NCBI RefSeq assembly: GCF_009757775.1
Contig: NZ_RHLK01000015.1
Location: forward strand, 47,699 to 111,698
Direction of reading: 5' to 3'
Source of the DNA: Paenibacillus lutrae
Lineage (GTDB): Bacteria; Bacillota; Bacilli; Paenibacillales; NBRC-103111
DNA: 64,000 bases
Numbering within the stretch: position 1 is the stretch's first letter; every line of letters starts with the position of its first letter. Below, piece by piece: positions 8,769-17,920 of this stretch. Position numbers and translations under genes: made by a program. The notes below the pieces were generated by a model, which saw only the letters and a program-made list of their open reading frames with translations, was not told the DNA's origin and did not search any database.

Positions 8769-9404
8769 TTATTTACGGCCGAAATCCGCTTTGATTTCGC
8801 CCCATTTTTTAGTATCCCATTTTACTATTTTATTCGGATATGTATTCGTACGAAGCCACTGCAGCGCCCGGTCCACCAATGTCCAAATCTCTTCGGTAGA
8901 AGAATCTCTCACGAGGTTCGAAGCAACTTCCTTCTTGCGGATCCAGCTGAGAGCCGTTATGGAATCCGTATAGATCGTTTTCGTACTGCCCTGCTGCTTC
9001 AAATAAGCCAGAGCGTGAACGATTGCAAGGAACTCGCCCATATTATTCGTACCTTTGGATATCGGCCCCCGGTAAAAAATCACTTCGCCGGTCTGCGTAT
9101 CCACACCTTTGTATTCTACAATCCCGGGATTGCCGGAACAGCCGACATCTACGGATAGGCTGTTATAATCGATCTCCGGTACCTCAGCAGGTGTAACCGC
9201 CGCTCCCGCGCTTTTCTTCTTCGCACCGAAATTAAGCGACTTTTGCCAGCCCCGTTCATAAGCTGCTCTCGCTTCCGCCTCTGAGGGATAAGACTTGTAT
9301 TTAGCCTGCGGAAAGGCATCCGTCTGCTCTTTACACTGAGCCCAGGTGCTGTAAATGCCCGGAGTTTTCCCTACCCAGACGACATAAAACTTTTTATCGG
9401 CCAT
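8769..9404 (-). CDS. rnhA: Ribonuclease HI with N-terminal hybrid-binding domain
   Basis: 211 residues, start ATG 9404 with AAGGAAGG 9 bases upstream. Residues 1-50 (KKFYVVWVGKTPGIYSTW to YPSEAEARAAYERGW) form the RNA:DNA-hybrid binding (viroplasmin-like) domain. A short linker leads to an RNase H catalytic domain from about residue 72. The four acidic residues can be placed: D in SVDVGCSGNPG, E in NNMGEFLAIVHAL, D in IYTDSITALSW and the last D in KADFGRK. The architecture matches the structurally studied Bacillus halodurans enzyme. It removes RNA from hybrids such as R-loops and primers. Monocistronic. Confidence 0.92.
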   Translation of the reverse strand: MADKKFYVVWVGKTPGIYSTWAQCKEQTDAFPQAKYKSYPSEAEARAAYERGWQKSLNFGAKKKSAGAAVTPAEVPEIDYNSLSVDVGCSGNPGIVEYKGVDTQTGEVIFYRGPISKGTNNMGEFLAIVHALAYLKQQGSTKTIYTDSITALSWIRKKEVASNLVRDSSTEEIWTLVDRALQWLRTNTYPNKIVKWDTKKWGEIKADFGRK

Positions 9405-9632
9405 GCTTTCCATCCTTCCTTACCAAAGGGCTCCATCTCGATTAGCAAGGTCGCGGGACAACTCTGTTTCCCTCTAACCCCGGCTTATAGTTTACCACAA
9501 ACCGAAACCGGGATCGAATATAAGCGCGCTTCTTCTAAAAAGACCGAAATATCCTGTGCGAGCAGGGTAATCAGCCATTTCGACAAGATAATTGCGCTCT
9601 TTTCAAAAAAAGAACAATTTTTTTAATTTTAC

Positions 9633-9661
9633 GAGTATTTTTTATAAAACGGTTCATACTA
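9633..9661 (+). promoter_or_regulatory. Sigma-G-type promoter of the SASP gene
   Basis: GAGTA, 17 bases, then CATACTA, close to the forespore sigma-G consensus. It lies 25 bases before the start codon of a spore DNA-protecting protein, the expected regulon. Confidence 0.65.
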
Positions 9662-9686
9662 CGTTTTACCGGAGGAGGTGATATCA

Positions 9687-9914
9687 ATGGGTGCAGGACA
9701 ATCCCGCAACAGCAACACACTGGTTGTACCACAAGCTAACCAGGCTTTGGATCAGCTTAAGTACGAAGTCGCTCAAGAACTGGGCATTCAAATTCCTCAA
9801 GACGGCTATTACGGTTACATGGCTACTCGCGATACAGGTGCGATCGGCGGACACATTACCCGCAGACTGGTTCAAATCGCTGAGCAGCAACTGGCAGGTA
9901 AACTGGGACGCTAA
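9687..9914 (+). CDS. Alpha/beta-type small acid-soluble spore protein
   Basis: 75 residues, start ATG 9687 after a perfect GGAGGAGGTGAT. It carries both family signatures: KYEVAQELGI, containing the GPR protease cleavage site (Glu-Val-Ala), and the C-terminal DNA-binding helix GHITRRLVQIAEQQL. These proteins coat forespore DNA, protect it from UV and chemicals, and are degraded at germination. A sigma-G-like promoter precedes it and a hairpin terminator follows. It shows the organism forms endospores. Paralogues probably exist elsewhere, so no specific ssp letter is assigned. Confidence 0.95.
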   Translation: MGAGQSRNSNTLVVPQANQALDQLKYEVAQELGIQIPQDGYYGYMATRDTGAIGGHITRRLVQIAEQQLAGKLGR

Positions 9915-9946
9915 TCGTCGGCTTCACACATACTTAGGCAGGCTAG

Positions 9947-9976
9947 AAAAGGTGGCTTAAAACGCCATCTTTTTTA
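9947..9976 (+). terminator. Terminator of the SASP gene
   Basis: AAGGTGGC / GCCATCTT hairpin with a 7-base loop followed by TTTTTT. Confidence 0.8.
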
Positions 9977-10073
9977 TTTTACCGAATAACCTCCGAGTAT
10001 ATAAAAAATCCCCATGCAACCTGACCAAGCCGCACGAGGTTTCCCTTTTTCTAATTAATTCCAATATGTCTAT

Positions 10074-10430
10074 CTAAAGGAGATTCGACATATTATAATT
10101 CGACTCAAACATCACACTTGCATACAAAGTGTCTTTCTTGACCGTAAAATCGAATGTAATTTCTCCATGCGTCCAGTTGACTTTGTATTTAAGCGAGTCC
10201 AAAGCAAGCTGCCGGAACGCCTGCCACTGGGACTCGGCCAGCCCCTCTCCGACCTTGTGAACAAGACCGTTCCTGCTCTCGAGCGGATTGTGCCGTACGC
10301 CAAACTTCCCCACTGAGTTATTACGGATTTGCAGGAACACAGTCCCCGAATTTAATTCTCCCAATTCCTGACGCAATTCTTTAAATACGATTTCAACTTG
10401 TCGAACTAAAGATACCGGTTCGATTATCAT
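10074..10430 (-). CDS. Conserved-looking hypothetical protein, 118 aa
   Basis: The protein is soluble, with an N-terminal helix (PVSLVRQVEIVFKELRQELG), a central SGTVFLQIRNNSVGKFGVRHN strand region and two final beta strands (KVNWTHGEITFDFTVKKDT). No signal peptide or Cys motif. A well-formed sigma-A promoter lies upstream on the same strand at 10517-10545, which supports it as a real gene. I do not recognise the family. It stands alone between the SASP and the chemotaxis transducer. Confidence 0.7.
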   Translation of the reverse strand: MIIEPVSLVRQVEIVFKELRQELGELNSGTVFLQIRNNSVGKFGVRHNPLESRNGLVHKVGEGLAESQWQAFRQLALDSLKYKVNWTHGEITFDFTVKKDTLYASVMFESNYNMSNLL

Positions 10431-10516
10431 GAGTGCCCCCCAATAAAGTAGACTTCCATCTTGTCATGGATTTGTATTATTTTATGTAAATCAAGTAAAA
10501 CTGGTTTTCTAAGCCT

Positions 10517-10545
10517 ATTATAGTACCCATTTAATTTTAATTCAA
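10517..10545 (-). promoter_or_regulatory. Sigma-A promoter for the 118-aa protein gene
   Basis: On the minus strand: TTGAAT, 17 bases, TATAAT. It lies about 90 bases before the gene start. Confidence 0.7.
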
Positions 10546-10717
10546 CAAAATTTTACATATTTTTAAAGTATTCGGTACTTATTTTTTACACAGTTCGCTA
10601 TAAAGGCTCATATCGTTGTTCAATTGATAAATTTTTGATCAAGAACCCTTGAAAACAACCCTTATAGGTATATTTTTTAAGTCTCGCTTCCTATACAATG
10701 GGTCGTTAATAAAACTA

Positions 10718-10746
10718 TAGACCCTATTAAAACCGGATGATATAAT
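10718..10746 (+). promoter_or_regulatory. Sigma-A-like promoter for the chemotaxis transducer
   Basis: TAGACC, 17 bases, TATAAT; the start codon follows 55 bases later. The rest of the 10431-10801 gap is AT-rich with no further gene. Confidence 0.55.
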
Positions 10747-10801
10747 GACCCCAGGAAATATGTTACATTTCGGATATATTCCGACAAAAGGAGCATTGAG
10801 T

Positions 10802-12061
10802 ATGAACAAATGGACATCCCTCTCCTTCAAGAGTAAACTGCACTATGGCTGCTACGGACTTATAGGGCTTTATACGGCAGTTCTGCTCATCCTGCTCTTT
10901 ATTCCCGATCTAAGCAGGATCACCGTTGTAGTGTTTCTCCTCTTTATGCTAGGCGTAAGTTACCCTCTTGTCCGCTGGTTTGAGAGAGCGCTTACAGAGC
11001 CGATAGAAAGCATGTCACGCGCTGCTCTTAACATCTCCAAGGGCGATTTCTCCAAAAAAGTTGAAGTTACCTCGGATGATGCGCTTGGCGAGCTTGGCCG
11101 CTCTTTTAACGGAATGATCGATAAACTGAGAGGAATTCTCGGAGACACCAGCCTCATCACCCGGCAAGTCTCCGACAACAGTCAGAATATTTACAGTCAG
11201 AATCAGGAGCTGAAAGATGTGCTCCAGCAAGTCGCAGTCTCTGCGCAGGAACTGGCTTCCGGCGCCGGGCAAATCTCCGAAGAAGTATCCACGATTTCTG
11301 TCTCTACCAAAGATATTGAGCATAAAGTAACGAATTTGTCTGCTTCTACACGTTCGATGAACACCCATTCGGATCAAATGCTGGCTCTTGTCGATAAAGG
11401 CCGGGATGCCGTCGAAACACAGGGACACGGCATGAAAAGAAATGTCGAAGCGACCGCACGCGTATCCGACACTATTCGCACACTTGCCGAACAAGCCGCA
11501 GGAATATCGACAATTACCAAAGCGATCTCGGAAATTGCCGAACAAACCAATTTGTTGTCACTGAACGCTTCGATTGAGGCGGCTAGAGCTGGTGAACAAG
11601 GGAGAGGGTTTGCGGTGGTTGCACAAGAGGTAAGGAAGCTTGCGGAGGAATCTACCACGATGACACGCCAAGTATTCGTGCTGGTGACGAATATTGAGAA
11701 TGGGATTAAACAGGCGTTATCCCATATCAAAGTGAATGAAGAGGTCGTACGCAAGCAGGAAGCACTGATCGGAGATACAGAAGCGGTTTTTGCCGACATC
11801 GTGAATTCGGTCCGTTTTATTTCGGATCAGATTGGTGAATTTGCGGGAGAGAGCGAGCACATGCTGACAGGAGCACGGCAAATATCCGCCACGATGGAGA
11901 ATATATCGGCCATTACGCAGCAATCGGCCGCAGGCACAGAGCAGGTCTCGTCCTCCATGAATGAACAGATCAGCGGCGTTCTCGAAATTGTTAAACAATG
12001 CGAGCAGATGACGCAATCGGTCAGACAACTTCAACAAACCATACAAATTTTCAAATTCTAA
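10802..12061 (+). CDS. Methyl-accepting chemotaxis protein lacking a large external sensor domain
   Basis: 419 residues; ATG 10802 with AAAGGAG 8 bases upstream. Two membrane helices (about residues 16-34 and 38-57) are separated by only a few residues, so there is no ligand-binding ectodomain. A HAMP domain follows ([20 protein letters not shown] to [14 protein letters not shown]), then a long coiled-coil signalling domain with the conserved hairpin tip [20 protein letters not shown] near residue 260. It should signal to CheA/CheW. The stimulus may be internal or membrane-borne. Monocistronic with its own promoter and terminator. Confidence 0.92.
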   Translation: MNKWTSLSFKSKLHYGCYGLIGLYTAVLLILLFIPDLSRITVVVFLLFMLGVSYPLVRWFERALTEPIESMSRAALNISKGDFSKKVEVTSDDALGELGRSFNGMIDKLRGILGDTSLITRQVSDNSQNIYSQNQELKDVLQQVAVSAQELASGAGQISEEVSTISVSTKDIEHKVTNLSASTRSMNTHSDQMLALVDKGRDAVETQGHGMKRNVEATARVSDTIRTLAEQAAGISTITKAISEIAEQTNLLSLNASIEAARAGEQGRGFAVVAQEVRKLAEESTTMTRQVFVLVTNIENGIKQALSHIKVNEEVVRKQEALIGDTEAVFADIVNSVRFISDQIGEFAGESEHMLTGARQISATMENISAITQQSAAGTEQVSSSMNEQISGVLEIVKQCEQMTQSVRQLQQTIQIFKF

Positions 12062-12087
12062 TCATGTACAAACAGTCCGTCTACAAT

Positions 12088-12132
12088 AAAGAGGAAGCTC
12101 CCGGTTAATGAAACCGGGAGCTTCCTCTTATA
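12088..12132 (+). terminator. Terminator of the chemotaxis gene
   Basis: Perfect 17-bp stem AGAGGAAGCTCCCGGTT with a 5-base loop, then TTATAT. Confidence 0.85.
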
Positions 12133-12136
12133 TAAA

Positions 12137-12171
12137 GGACCTTGAATTGAACTTAGTTCAATTCAAGGTCC
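12137..12171 (-). terminator. Terminator of pepF
   Basis: Perfect 16-bp stem GGACCTTGAATTGAAC with a 3-base loop, 10 bases after the pepF stop. On the minus strand it is followed by TTTATATAAG. Confidence 0.75.
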
Positions 12172-12180
12172 TGCAAAGCG

Positions 12181-13986
12181 TTAACCTTGTACTTTATCCT
12201 TCGTCAGACGCATGAACTCCTCGACATCGGAGACAACGGTGTCCACGGCACGTTGCCAGAATTCCGGCTGTGTCAGATCGGCGCCCAGATGTTTGCTCGC
12301 CAACTCTTCAACCGTCATACTGCCGGTATCGCGGAGCAACGCAGCATATTTGTCTTCGAATGCTGCCCCTTCTTCCAGAGCACGGGCATAAATTCCGGCG
12401 CTGAATAAGAACCCGAACGTATACGGAAAATTATAGAAAGGAACATCGGTTGAATAGAAATGAAGCTTGGCTGCCCAGAAATGCGGGTGATAGGAACTAA
12501 GCGAGTCCTGGAAAGCTTCTTTCTGGGCACTCACCATGAGCTCATTCAGGCGATCCACACTTACGAGCCCTTGGCGGCGTTCGTCATAGAAGTTCGTTTC
12601 GAAAATAAAGCGGGCATGAATGTTCATAAAGAAGGCGACTGCCCGCTGAATTTTATCTTCGAGCAGGACGATTCGCTCCTCATCGTTTGCCGCCGCTTTA
12701 ACAGCCGCATCCGAAACGATCAGCTCGGCGAATGTAGAAGCCGTCTCTGCTACGTTCATCGCATACTCCTGTGCCAGTGCAGGCATATCGTCCATCAAGT
12801 ATTGATGGTAGCCGTGGCCAAGCTCGTGCGCCAGTGTAGATAAATTGTTCAGCGTGCCGCTGTACGTCATGAAAATCCGGGTCTGCTTGGCAAGAGGAAA
12901 AGAGGTACAGAACCCTCCGGGACGTTTGCCTGCCCGATCCTCGGCCTCGATCCAGCGGTTATCGAAGGCAAGCTTGGCAAATTCGGCCAAACGGGGACTG
13001 AAATTGCGGAACTGCTCCACAATCAGCTCAGCTCCGTCATCGTAGCTGATTGTTTTGGTTCCGCCCTCTAACGGGGCTTCCACATCAGCCCATGCCAGCT
13101 TCTCTAGACCAAGAAGTTTCGCCTTGCGGCTTAAGTAATTAACAAAAATGCCCTTGTTGCGGCCGATAACGTCCCACATCGTATCGAGTGTCTGCTTGGA
13201 CATCCGGTTGATTTCAAGCGGTTCTTTATGTACGGAATCCCAGCCGCGCTGTTTGTACACCTGCAGCCTGAAACCGGCAAGGTGATTGAGCGCTTCTGCG
13301 GCAAAATCAGCCTGCTCCGCCCAAGCTTGCTCCCACTGCTCAAACCGTTCGGTTCGCTTCGCGAAATCCGAGGTATGCAGCTTATTGTAGGCTTGACCGG
13401 CGGATAATTCTTGACGCTCTCCGTTCTCCTCTACAACCATCCGGAACTTGCCTATCGTCGTGTTGTAGAGATCATTCCAGCCGTGATAACCATCCACGGC
13501 CAAATCGCTGATCAGCGCTTCCTGCTCGGGCGGAAGCTTCTCCTTCGCCTGCAATCTGCGCTCATTGAGTGCAAACGCGACCGCATTCAGCGGCTTTGTC
13601 TCCAGCAAAGTCTTCCATACCTCGTCCGGAGTGCCTGTAAGAATCGGGTCCAGCCTGGTTAGGGAGGACAAGAAGTCGGCGTACAGACTTTTGACCTTGC
13701 CGCCTAGTTGTACAGCCTTCTTATCATGCTGATTATCCGCTGCCAGGCACCCCACGAAGGAATCCGCCTCACGGACCCGCTTCAGGATTCCCTGGTACAA
13801 GTCTACAAGAGCCTGCAGCCCGGAGGCATCCTCAGCCGATTGAGGCGAAGCCGCAGTATCCAACCGGCCGCGGAAAAGCTCAATATCCCCTCCGAGCTGT
13901 TCCAAGAACGCGGCAAATTGCGGAGAATCGCTGCCGCCCGGAAAAAAAACATCCAAATCCCAAGTTTGGTTCAGGGTTTTATGCAC
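12181..13986 (-). CDS. pepF: Oligoendopeptidase F (M3 family zinc metallopeptidase)
   Basis: 601 residues, the normal family length; GTG start with AAAGGTGAG six bases upstream. The zinc-binding motif is in LAHELGHGYHQY (about residue 389) with the downstream Glu in NVAETASTFAEL. The N-terminal helical part (LVDLYQGILKRVREADSFVG) and the KLHTSDFAKRTERFEQW region are typical of PepF/M3. It cleaves short oligopeptides in the cytoplasm, probably for peptide recycling. Flanked by terminators, so it is monocistronic. Confidence 0.95.
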   Translation of the reverse strand: MHKTLNQTWDLDVFFPGGSDSPQFAAFLEQLGGDIELFRGRLDTAASPQSAEDASGLQALVDLYQGILKRVREADSFVGCLAADNQHDKKAVQLGGKVKSLYADFLSSLTRLDPILTGTPDEVWKTLLETKPLNAVAFALNERRLQAKEKLPPEQEALISDLAVDGYHGWNDLYNTTIGKFRMVVEENGERQELSAGQAYNKLHTSDFAKRTERFEQWEQAWAEQADFAAEALNHLAGFRLQVYKQRGWDSVHKEPLEINRMSKQTLDTMWDVIGRNKGIFVNYLSRKAKLLGLEKLAWADVEAPLEGGTKTISYDDGAELIVEQFRNFSPRLAEFAKLAFDNRWIEAEDRAGKRPGGFCTSFPLAKQTRIFMTYSGTLNNLSTLAHELGHGYHQYLMDDMPALAQEYAMNVAETASTFAELIVSDAAVKAAANDEERIVLLEDKIQRAVAFFMNIHARFIFETNFYDERRQGLVSVDRLNELMVSAQKEAFQDSLSSYHPHFWAAKLHFYSTDVPFYNFPYTFGFLFSAGIYARALEEGAAFEDKYAALLRDTGSMTVEELASKHLGADLTQPEFWQRAVDTVVSDVEEFMRLTKDKVQG

Positions 13987-14212
13987 CGTTATCTCACCTT
14001 TCCGAATTAAAGAATGAAGCGTAATCTGCTACTTTTCCATTAAACCATAAACAGGATTTAAACAAAAGAAAGGGTCTTCCCTCTTATTGTTAGAGAGCCT
14101 GCAATAGGATACAGTAAGAGCGAGGGACGGTTTTCACGGCAATTGCTTCTTCATCCTATCTATGCTATCAATAGATACAAAGAACTATTTCCCCAAGGAA
14201 AGGATAGGTCTA

Positions 14213-14389
14213 ATGAAACCTTTAAATATTTCCGCAGATACGGCCGTTAAGCTGGCTGAACATCTGGGTGTACCGCTCGAGCACTTGATGCACATGCCGC
14301 AGCACATTCTGCTGCAGAAATTGGCTGAATTAGCCTCTGCCAAAACCGAAGAAGCCAAGTCATCCGATCGAACCGAAGAAAGCGACTAA
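14213..14389 (+). CDS. YycC-like small protein
   Basis: 58 residues. ATG 14213 is preferred over the upstream in-frame ATG (14162) because it follows GGAAAGGATAGG. The sequence MKPLNISADTAVKLAEHLG ... EHLMHMPQHILLQKLAEL strongly resembles the YycC-like family of Bacillales, a short helical protein of unknown function. The acidic tail (TEEAKSSDRTEESD) is extra. The next gene begins 5 bases after the stop, so the two are likely co-translated. Confidence 0.8.
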   Translation: MKPLNISADTAVKLAEHLGVPLEHLMHMPQHILLQKLAELASAKTEEAKSSDRTEESD

Positions 14390-14393
14390 ACAC

Positions 14394-14630
14394 GTGATTC
14401 CTTTTAATCATACATGGCCCTATGAAACCGTTATGAAAGATATCTATGTATCCGAATGTCCTTTTTGCGGTCAATCAAACGTACTCCTGCCTCTGAGGAC
14501 CAAAGATTTACTCCCCATTCATGAAGGCAGAAAGAAACTGCTCGTATTCCCTTGCTGCCATGAGAAAGTCACGATTGTGGATACGGACCAGGATTATTTG
14601 CTCGCAGATCGGCCATTCAGACGACGGTAA
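14394..14630 (+). CDS. Small Cys-containing protein, possible zinc binder
   Basis: 78 residues, starting at GTG 14394 (or the internal ATG 14433, giving MKDIYVSECPFCGQ). It has a CPFC pair near residue 22 and FPCCHEK near residue 53, a spacing that could bind one metal ion, like a minimal zinc ribbon. No RBS of note, consistent with coupling to the YycC-like gene 5 bases upstream. The GGDEF gene starts 35 bases downstream with its own RBS. Function unknown. Confidence 0.7.
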   Translation: MIPFNHTWPYETVMKDIYVSECPFCGQSNVLLPLRTKDLLPIHEGRKKLLVFPCCHEKVTIVDTDQDYLLADRPFRRR

Positions 14631-14664
14631 GAATGGAGCCGGCCATTGTAAGGAGTGGTTCCGC

Positions 14665-15771
14665 TTGAGTGAATATCCGGTTGCCCTCATCATTGCCTGT
14701 ACACTGGTCACACTCAGCTATATGGCGCTCAAAATCCAACATATGCGCCTGTTCGAACATTATGAACAAATCGCAACACCCATTCTTACGGGAGCCGCTT
14801 GTATTCTCTTGATGCAGCAGCCGCTCCCGGCAGAGTTCGGTGTCGTAGATCTCCGCTATCTGCCCATTGTTATGGCCGGTCTCCGCTACGGGTTGACTAC
14901 GGCTCTTTTGTCCACCCTTCTTCCCGTTGCTTACAGCGGCTGGACAGCGGATCTCTGGTTCTTCCAGGCTCTGCAGAATCTGGTTGTCCCTGCAGTGCTC
15001 AGCTCTCTTTTCCATCAGTCGAGTTATAAGAAAGGCAGCCGGATCCCGTATTCAAGCGGCCTCAAAATCAGCTTCCTGCTTCTCGTGACCCAGGCAGTCA
15101 TCCATGCCGCGCTCCATCCCGATCTGAATATACGGGAATCCGCACCTCTGGTGTTCATGTTCCTGGTATCAGCTGTCTGCTTATCCGTCCTGATCGGAAT
15201 GTGTAATGACGAGAATGAGAAATGGATGATGCAGCGCAAGCTTGAACTGCAAGCCAGCCAGGATTTACTGACCGGACTTCCCAATCTGCGCAGCTTCCTC
15301 GACATCGCAGGCCGCACGCTGGCTCACCGGAGAATGGCTGTCTTCATGATCGACATTGATAATTTCAAGCGCTACAACGACCGCTGGGGACATTTACAGG
15401 GAGATCAGCTGCTGAGGGAAGCAGGCGGCCTGCTCCGAAGCTCTCTCCATGCACAGGATTATATTGCGCGGTACGGCGGGGAAGAATTCGTCCTGATGAG
15501 TACTGAAACGGACCCGGAACGGCTTCAAGCTTATGCCGAGCGCCTGATTGCACGGGTCTCTTCCCACCCGTTCCCGCATGCCGGCGAAACGCCTGTCACG
15601 ATATCAATGGGCATGAGCATCGCTGAAGAGACCGGACTTGATCTGCAGAGTCTCATTAATGAAGCCGATCAGGCTCTCTACACTTCGAAGAATACCGGCA
15701 AGAACCGCTGCACAGCGTTTGTCAGAAAAAGTTACACTTCGGCCGAGCAACAACAACAAAACGCTTATTGA
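14665..15771 (+). CDS. Membrane-bound GGDEF protein (probable diguanylate cyclase)
   Basis: 368 residues; TTG 14665 with AAGGAG 9 bases before, preferred over an internal-frame ATG upstream. Residues 1-180 hold five or six membrane helices of the 5TMR-LYT type (FGVVDLRYLPIVMAGLRYGL). The C-terminal GGDEF domain starts at DLLTGLPNLRSFLD (about residue 195). The active-site loop is RYGGEEF (about residue 277), intact for making cyclic di-GMP. The feedback I-site is HAQD where RxxD is usual, so inhibition through that Arg is probably lost. The stop codon is inside the following terminator stem. Confidence 0.92.
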   Translation: MSEYPVALIIACTLVTLSYMALKIQHMRLFEHYEQIATPILTGAACILLMQQPLPAEFGVVDLRYLPIVMAGLRYGLTTALLSTLLPVAYSGWTADLWFFQALQNLVVPAVLSSLFHQSSYKKGSRIPYSSGLKISFLLLVTQAVIHAALHPDLNIRESAPLVFMFLVSAVCLSVLIGMCNDENEKWMMQRKLELQASQDLLTGLPNLRSFLDIAGRTLAHRRMAVFMIDIDNFKRYNDRWGHLQGDQLLREAGGLLRSSLHAQDYIARYGGEEFVLMSTETDPERLQAYAERLIARVSSHPFPHAGETPVTISMGMSIAEETGLDLQSLINEADQALYTSKNTGKNRCTAFVRKSYTSAEQQQQNAY

Positions 15772-15818
15772 AAAGACCATGCCGCAGAATGCGCATGAGT
15801 GCTTCAATAAGCGTTTTG
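15758..15818. terminator. Bidirectional terminator between GGDEF and globin genes
   Basis: 14-bp inverted repeat AAACGCTTATTGAA / TTCAATAAGCGTTT with a long loop; shared by the two convergent genes. Confidence 0.75.
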
Positions 15819-15819
15819 T

Positions 15820-16209
15820 CTAGGTAGAAGCTTGATTGACGAAGTGGTGAGCGGGACCCTGCAGACGGGCCAGCATAATCTCTTTCAAATCATCCGGCAT
15901 TCCGATTTCTTCCGCAGCCTGCTTCATGCAGAAAAGCCAAGCCTCGGCCCGCTCCGTGGTGATCGGGAACGGCATATGACGGGCACGCATCATCGGATGT
16001 CCGTGCTCCTCCGTATAAAGCATAGGCCCTCCGAAGAATTGGGTCAGGAACTGAATTTGCTTCTCCATCACAGGACGGATATCTTCCGGGAACAAAGGGC
16101 CGAGCAGCGGATGCTCCTGCACCTTCGGGTAGAACGCCTCCACAAGCATACGCAGGTGCGGTTCTCCCCCCAGTAATGCATAGAGGGTCGGCGCGTTGCC
16201 AGAAGTCAT
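15820..16209 (-). CDS. Truncated hemoglobin (group II globin, YjbI-like)
   Basis: 129 residues, start ATG 16209 after AAAAAGG (a second ATG 12 bases upstream sits on the RBS). Signature features: TLYALLGGEPHLRMLVEAFY at the N-terminus, FFGGPMLYTEEHGHPMMRARHMPFPI in the middle with the proximal His in the HMPFPIT segment, and a late WLFCMKQA. This matches 2-over-2 globins of group II. Likely role is oxygen or NO/peroxide chemistry. Single gene, transcribed toward the GGDEF gene. Confidence 0.92.
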   Translation of the reverse strand: MTSGNAPTLYALLGGEPHLRMLVEAFYPKVQEHPLLGPLFPEDIRPVMEKQIQFLTQFFGGPMLYTEEHGHPMMRARHMPFPITTERAEAWLFCMKQAAEEIGMPDDLKEIMLARLQGPAHHFVNQAST

Positions 16210-16301
16210 GTATTGTATCATCCTTTTTAGTTCGCCATCTACAACTTTACATTCATGGTCCTTACTTGCGGCTTAAGGGCTGCCAGCAGCAGGGCATCTG
16301 C

Positions 16302-16400
16302 TCAATATCCTTCCAGATCGTCTTCTGCCGCATTGATCAGCGCTTCTCTTATTACGTATACAAAAAAACAAACCAGTAATCCAGAAATTACTCCAGCCAT
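16302..16400 (-). CDS. 32-residue membrane peptide of unknown function
   Basis: ORF MAGVISGLLVCFFVYVIREA followed by LINAAEDDLEGY. It has one N-terminal membrane helix and an acidic amphipathic tail. GGGAG lies 8 bases before the ATG (a GTG nine bases upstream is an alternative). It lies between the globin and ylbJ genes. The clean hydrophobic-then-acidic pattern argues for a real small protein, but I know no family for certain. Confidence 0.55.
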   Translation of the reverse strand: MAGVISGLLVCFFVYVIREALINAAEDDLEGY

Positions 16401-16560
16401 ACGTTTCACTCCCACGGTTACAGGATGAAAACCAGGTTTGGTACCATTGTACCACACGCAAGTTCTTATTCCAGTTCTTTTCTCAAAAAAAGTATGCGCT
16501 TACAAAGAGAATGATTCCCTTCTTCCTTTCATATACGTTAGGGAGGAGGTGTACAACCCC

Positions 16561-17799
16561 ATGTCAAGGCGCTCGTTCATTGTGAAATTGCCTTTAATTT
16601 CATTTATTCTCGGCCTCCTGCTGCTTATGCTGGTTTTCCCCACAGAAAGCCTGTCAGCAGCCGTACGCGGCGTAGCCATTTGGTGGGATGTGCTTTTCCC
16701 TGCCCTTTTTCCTTTTTTTGTAATCTCTGAAGTGCTCCTCGGCTTCGGTATTGTTCACTTCTTCGGTACGATCTTCGATCCCATGATGCGCCCTGTCTTT
16801 CGCATTCCGGGCATCGGCGGATTTGTAATGGCCATGGGTTTCGCATCCGGGTATCCGGTTGGTGCCAAACTCACTTCCCAGTTGTGGAAGGAAAGGCTCG
16901 TAAACCGTGAGGAAGGCGAGCGGCTCGTTTCTTTTACAACGAGTTCCGATCCGATCTTCCTCATCGGAGCTGTGTGCGTCGGGTTCTTCCACGACGCTTC
17001 TCTGGCCGCCATCATGGCCGCGGCTCACTATGGAGGCGCTGTGCTGGTCGGACTGCTGATGCGCTTCCACGGAAGACATGCCCCTTCCACACCTCCTGCC
17101 TCCGCACCAGCGGGACCTAACCGCGTCTCGGTGTGGACGCGCGCATTCAAAGCCATGCATAAAGCCCGTCTTGAGGATGGCCGTCCATTCGGTGTCCTGC
17201 TCGCCTACGGGATCAAACAATCCCTCAATCTCGTTTTTCTGCTCGGATGTCTGGTGGTGTTCTTCTCCGTCGTTCTAGAAATGCTTACGGTCAGCGGGAT
17301 TATCCATGCTTTGAATGGCATGCTGGGAATGTTCCTCAGCATGATCTATCTTCCTTCTTCTTTAGCGGATCCGCTGATCGGGGGGATGTTCGAAGTGACA
17401 CTTGGAGCCCAGGCAGCCGGGAATATGAAGGATCCGTCTCTCCTGCCTTTCAAGACGGCAGCAGCGGCTTTCATTTTATCCTGGGGCGGCTTATCGGTTC
17501 ATGCCCAGATTGTCAGTGTACTCAGCCAGACGAATATGCGCTATGCGCCATTTCTGGCAGCGCGCTTGCTGCACGGCATTATTGCCTCTGTGCTCGTACT
17601 CGTTCTATGGAGACCTATGGAGCCTCTGCGTGCGGCCATCACATCCGCCATACCCGCAAGCGCAATGGGCAGTGGCTTTGAACCGGGAGCAGCGCTGTGG
17701 CTCCGTCTGCTGCCGGCTTCTGCTGCCGTTTTTGCAGCGGCTGTTTTCACTATATTCGCGCTTTACTTCCTTCACTCCTTCTTAAAACGGCTATCTTGA
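16561..17799 (+). CDS. ylbJ: Sporulation integral membrane protein YlbJ
   Basis: 412 residues; ATG 16561 after GGGAGGAGGTGT, much better than the upstream in-frame start. Polytopic protein with two 'Gate' nucleoside-transporter-like blocks: FPALFPFFVISEVLLGFG ... GFVMAMGFASGYPVGAKL and, later, LSWGGLSVHAQIVSVL. In B. subtilis YlbJ is made in the mother cell under sigma-E and is needed for a normal spore cortex. A region like a sigma-E -10 (CATATACGTT at about 16530) precedes the RBS but the -35 is unclear. Confident assignment. Confidence 0.95.
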   Translation: MSRRSFIVKLPLISFILGLLLLMLVFPTESLSAAVRGVAIWWDVLFPALFPFFVISEVLLGFGIVHFFGTIFDPMMRPVFRIPGIGGFVMAMGFASGYPVGAKLTSQLWKERLVNREEGERLVSFTTSSDPIFLIGAVCVGFFHDASLAAIMAAAHYGGAVLVGLLMRFHGRHAPSTPPASAPAGPNRVSVWTRAFKAMHKARLEDGRPFGVLLAYGIKQSLNLVFLLGCLVVFFSVVLEMLTVSGIIHALNGMLGMFLSMIYLPSSLADPLIGGMFEVTLGAQAAGNMKDPSLLPFKTAAAAFILSWGGLSVHAQIVSVLSQTNMRYAPFLAARLLHGIIASVLVLVLWRPMEPLRAAITSAIPASAMGSGFEPGAALWLRLLPASAAVFAAAVFTIFALYFLHSFLKRLS

Positions 17800-17920
17800 A
17801 CGAATATTCTGTCAATTAAATGTATTCATTCCATACCCAAGCTTCACAGTCATGGAAAAGTTAGGAATAAATAAAGGTGAGCATTGTGTTATCTGCTGTA
17901 ATTGATTATTATGAAAAAGG

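Noticed and set aside
16440..16453. GGTAC-CATT-GTACC palindrome upstream of ylbJ
   Set aside because: Short, and no clear promoter geometry; not enough to call an operator.
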